From NCBI GenBank assembly GCA_963732875.1, contig CAVTBD010000003.1, positions 682,001-746,000 of the forward strand: a stretch of 64,000 nucleotides of DNA, given 5' to 3'. A model generated the notes under the pieces. It saw only the letters and a program-made list of their open reading frames with translations, was not told where the DNA came from and did no database searches. Made by a program: the position numbers and the translations under genes. Source of the DNA: WHSO01 sp963732875 (GTDB lineage Bacteria; Pseudomonadota; Alphaproteobacteria; SMXQ01). Below are positions 61,549-64,000 of this stretch, piece by piece (position 1 is the first letter of the stretch; the number at the start of each line of letters is the position of its first letter).

Positions 61549-64000
61549 ATGAAATTCACCGATATCTTCATCCGGCGTCCGGTGCTCGCATCGGTGGTGA
61601 GCCTCCTGATCCTGGTGCTCGGCCTGCGCGCCGCGGCGGTCATGCCGATCCTGCAGTACCCGCGCACCGAGAACGCGGTGGTGACGGTCACGACCACCTA
61701 TTACGGCGCCGATCCCGACGTGGTCGCGGGCTTCATCACCACGCCGCTCGAGAATGCGATCGCCCAGGCCAACGGCATCGACTACATGACGTCGCAGAGC
61801 CAGAGCGGTACCAGCACCATCGACGCCTACCTGCGCCTCAACTACGACGCGGACAAGGCGCTCACCGAGATCAATACCAAGGTCAACTCGGTGCTCAACC
61901 GCCTGCCCGCCGGCAGCCAGCAGCCGGTGCTGACCGTCAAGATCGGCCAGACCATCGATTCGATGTACATCGGCTTCAAGAGCAGCGTGCTGGCGCCCAA
62001 CCAGATCACCGACTATCTGGTGCGCGTGGTGCAGCCGAAGCTGCAGGCTGTGCCCGGGGTGCAGACGGCCGAGCTGCTGGGCGGTCAGAATTTCGCCCTG
62101 CGGGCCTGGCTCGACCCGGAAAAGCTCGCCGCCTTCGGCGTGACGGCGGCGGACGTCAGCCAGGCGCTCGCCAGCAACGACTACATATCGGGGCTCGGCA
62201 GCACCAAGGGACAGATGGTGCAGGTCAACCTCACCGCTTCCACCAGTCTCCACAGCCTCGACGAGTTCCGCGATCTGGTGATCAAGCAGAGCGGCGGCTC
62301 GATCGTCCGCCTCAAGGATGTCGCCCGGGTCACGCTCGGCGCCGACAGCTACGATTCGCAGGTCGCCTTCGACGGCCAGAAGGCGGTCTACATCGGTATC
62401 CAGGTGGCGCCGTCGGCGAACCTGCTGGACGTGATCAAGGGCGTGCGCGATGCCTTTCCCGTGATCCAGTCGCAGCTGCCGCAGGGGCTGCAGGGAGCGA
62501 TCGTCTACGACGCGACCAACTTCGTGAACAGCTCGATTCAGGAAGTGGTGCGGACCCTGGCGGAGGCTCTCGTCATCGTCATCCTGGTGGTGTTCGCCTT
62601 CCTGGGCTCGATGCGCTCCTCGGCGATCCCGAGCATCGCCATTCCGCTGTCCCTCGTCGGCACCTTCGTGATGATGGCGGTCTTCGGTTTCACCATCAAT
62701 CTCCTGACGCTGCTCGCCATGGTGCTGGCGATCGGCCTGGTCGTCGACGACGCGATCATCGTGGTGGAAAACGTGAACCGGCATCTCGAGGCCGGGATGA
62801 AGCCGTTCCCGGCCGCCATCCAGGCCGCGCGGGAGCTGGGCGGGCCGATCGTCGCCATGACGGTGGTGCTGGTCGCCGTCTACGTGCCGATCGGCTTTCA
62901 GGCGGGGCTCACCGGGGCGCTGTTCACGGAGTTCGCCTTCACTCTGGTGGGGGCCGTCACGATCTCGGCCATTGTCGCGCTCACGCTTTCGCCGATGATG
63001 TGCTCGCGCCTGCTCAAGCCCCATACCGGCCGGCGCAGCGGTTGGCAGGAGCGGTTCTCCGACTTTACCGACCATTACTTCGACCGCCTGCACCGGGGCT
63101 ACCAGAGGTGGCTTCATGGCAGCCTCGATTACCTGCCGGTCATCGCGGTATTCGCCGTCATCGTGCTCGGCAGCATCTATTTCCTGTTCGCGTACTCGCA
63201 GAACGAGCTCGCGCCGCAGGAGGACCAGGGTGTCGTCATTACCCTGGCGACACCGGCGCCGAACGCGACGCTCCAGCAGCGCCTGCTTTACTCGCGGCAG
63301 ATCTACAAGGTTTTCAACGGCTACCCCGAAACCGACCACGTGTTCCAGCTCGATACGCAGTCACGTTCGATCGCGGGCATGGTGCTGAAGCCGTGGGACA
63401 AACGCGACCGTACCTCGAACCAGCTCCAGCCGGTTGTGCAGAACGACCTTTCAAAGATCGCCGGCGTGCGCGTGGCGGCGTTCCAGCCGCCGCCGTTGCC
63501 GGGCGCTATCGGCCTGCCGATCCAGTTCATCATCCAGACCACGGAACCGTTCCCGCGGCTCAACGAGATCTCCAGCGCATTCCTGCAGCAGGCGGTGCGG
63601 AGCGGCATGTTCATCTTTCTTGATAACGATCTCAAGTTCGACCAGCCGCAGTCGACCGTGGTGATCGACCGCGACAAGGCCGCGCAGCTCGGCCTCAAGA
63701 TGAGCGACGTGGGCAGCGCGCTCAGCGCCATGCTGGGCGGCGGCTACGTCAACTACTTCAGCATGGCGGGACGGTCCTACAAGGTGATCCCGCAGGTCGA
63801 GCAGCGCTACCGACTCAATACGGACCAGCTGCTGCATTACTACATCCGCAACGGAGAGGGCACGCCGATCCCGTTGTCGACCGTCGCCCATATCACGACA
63901 GAGACGGTGCCCCAGTCGCTCAACCACTTCCAGCAGCTCAATTCGGCGACCATCCAGGGCGTGCCGGCACCGGGCGTCTCACTCGGGCAGGCGATCACCT
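61549..64000 (+). CDS. RND family efflux permease (partial, continues past window)
   Basis: 817 codons visible, open to the window edge. Starts MKFTDIFIRRPVLASVVSLLILVLGL; TM4 carries the proton-relay type DD pair in LLAMVLAIGLVVDDAIIVVEN; further membrane segments at about 335-360, 392-415, 430-460 and 540-560. Porter-domain text (NRLPAGSQQPVLTVK, GVQTAELLGGQNFALRAWLD) is HAE1/AcrB-like. Inner-membrane drug or solvent exporter with the adaptor upstream. Substrate unknown. Confidence 0.94.
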   Translation, partial: MKFTDIFIRRPVLASVVSLLILVLGLRAAAVMPILQYPRTENAVVTVTTTYYGADPDVVAGFITTPLENAIAQANGIDYMTSQSQSGTSTIDAYLRLNYDADKALTEINTKVNSVLNRLPAGSQQPVLTVKIGQTIDSMYIGFKSSVLAPNQITDYLVRVVQPKLQAVPGVQTAELLGGQNFALRAWLDPEKLAAFGVTAADVSQALASNDYISGLGSTKGQMVQVNLTASTSLHSLDEFRDLVIKQSGGSIVRLKDVARVTLGADSYDSQVAFDGQKAVYIGIQVAPSANLLDVIKGVRDAFPVIQSQLPQGLQGAIVYDATNFVNSSIQEVVRTLAEALVIVILVVFAFLGSMRSSAIPSIAIPLSLVGTFVMMAVFGFTINLLTLLAMVLAIGLVVDDAIIVVENVNRHLEAGMKPFPAAIQAARELGGPIVAMTVVLVAVYVPIGFQAGLTGALFTEFAFTLVGAVTISAIVALTLSPMMCSRLLKPHTGRRSGWQERFSDFTDHYFDRLHRGYQRWLHGSLDYLPVIAVFAVIVLGSIYFLFAYSQNELAPQEDQGVVITLATPAPNATLQQRLLYSRQIYKVFNGYPETDHVFQLDTQSRSIAGMVLKPWDKRDRTSNQLQPVVQNDLSKIAGVRVAAFQPPPLPGAIGLPIQFIIQTTEPFPRLNEISSAFLQQAVRSGMFIFLDNDLKFDQPQSTVVIDRDKAAQLGLKMSDVGSALSAMLGGGYVNYFSMAGRSYKVIPQVEQRYRLNTDQLLHYYIRNGEGTPIPLSTVAHITTETVPQSLNHFQQLNSATIQGVPAPGVSLGQAIT

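Noticed and set aside
61276..63339. 687-codon minus-strand open frame
   Set aside because: Antisense to the adaptor and RND pump genes, His/Asp/Arg-rich without domains; a shadow frame.

Overview
The window is high-GC DNA from an alphaproteobacterium, most likely of a Rhodospirillales-like lineage. This is inferred from gene content, since no 16S gene is present. Pointers are the infA-maf-rng-yacG-tRNA-Phe order, a DUF2948 gene and hisG-hisD after murA, split GlyQ/GlyS, hopanoid-type squalene genes around dxs, TAXI-type TRAP transport, and NAGGN osmolyte genes.

Layout. 0-3.6 kb: asnO-ngg operon for the compatible solute N-acetylglutaminylglutamine amide. 4.0-7.1 kb: AsmA-like protein, Gfo/Idh oxidoreductase and sugar aminotransferase. 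7.5-10.6 kb: PhnD-like binding protein, sensor kinase and response regulator. 10.6-17.3 kb: apt, TAXI-TRAP transporter with a universal stress protein, cytochrome c, and a DUF2336 protein. 17.4-24.7 kb: tRNA-Pro, polyprenyl synthase, methyltransferase, S49 peptidase, glyQ and glyS. 24.7-28.0 kb: LysR regulator divergent from an amidohydrolase-dehydrogenase pair. 28.0-35.0 kb: ygfZ and an overlapping operon of two glycosyltransferases, asparagine synthase, pyrC and an AcuI-like reductase. 35.0-41.9 kb: lipoprotein, Sel1 protein, aldo/keto reductase, hpnC-dxs-hpnD and a hydrolase. 41.9-43.5 kb: ParA/ribbon-helix-helix/membrane-protein operon. 43.5-45.1 kb: accessory stretch. 52.8-64 kb: murA, hisG/hisD, infA-maf-rng-yacG, tRNA-Phe and an RND efflux system cut by the window edge.

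The most interesting part is a compact element at 45150-52644. It is bounded by two near-identical full-length copies of tRNA-Thr(GGT). It carries an integrase, an excisionase-like HTH protein, a prim-pol/helicase replication protein with a cluster of iteron-like motifs at its 3' end, and a terminase small subunit. It has no large terminase, portal, capsid or tail genes. That architecture matches a phage satellite (PICI-like). Two small, AT-richer membrane proteins next to the integrase look like cargo.

A warning about the sequence itself: at least ten genes, several of them normally essential (dxs, glyQ, glyS, a polyprenyl synthase), are broken by single-base shifts, and two tRNAs each lack one base. 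This looks like residual indel error in the assembly rather than biology. Frameshifted genes are therefore annotated at full extent, with the shift positions noted.
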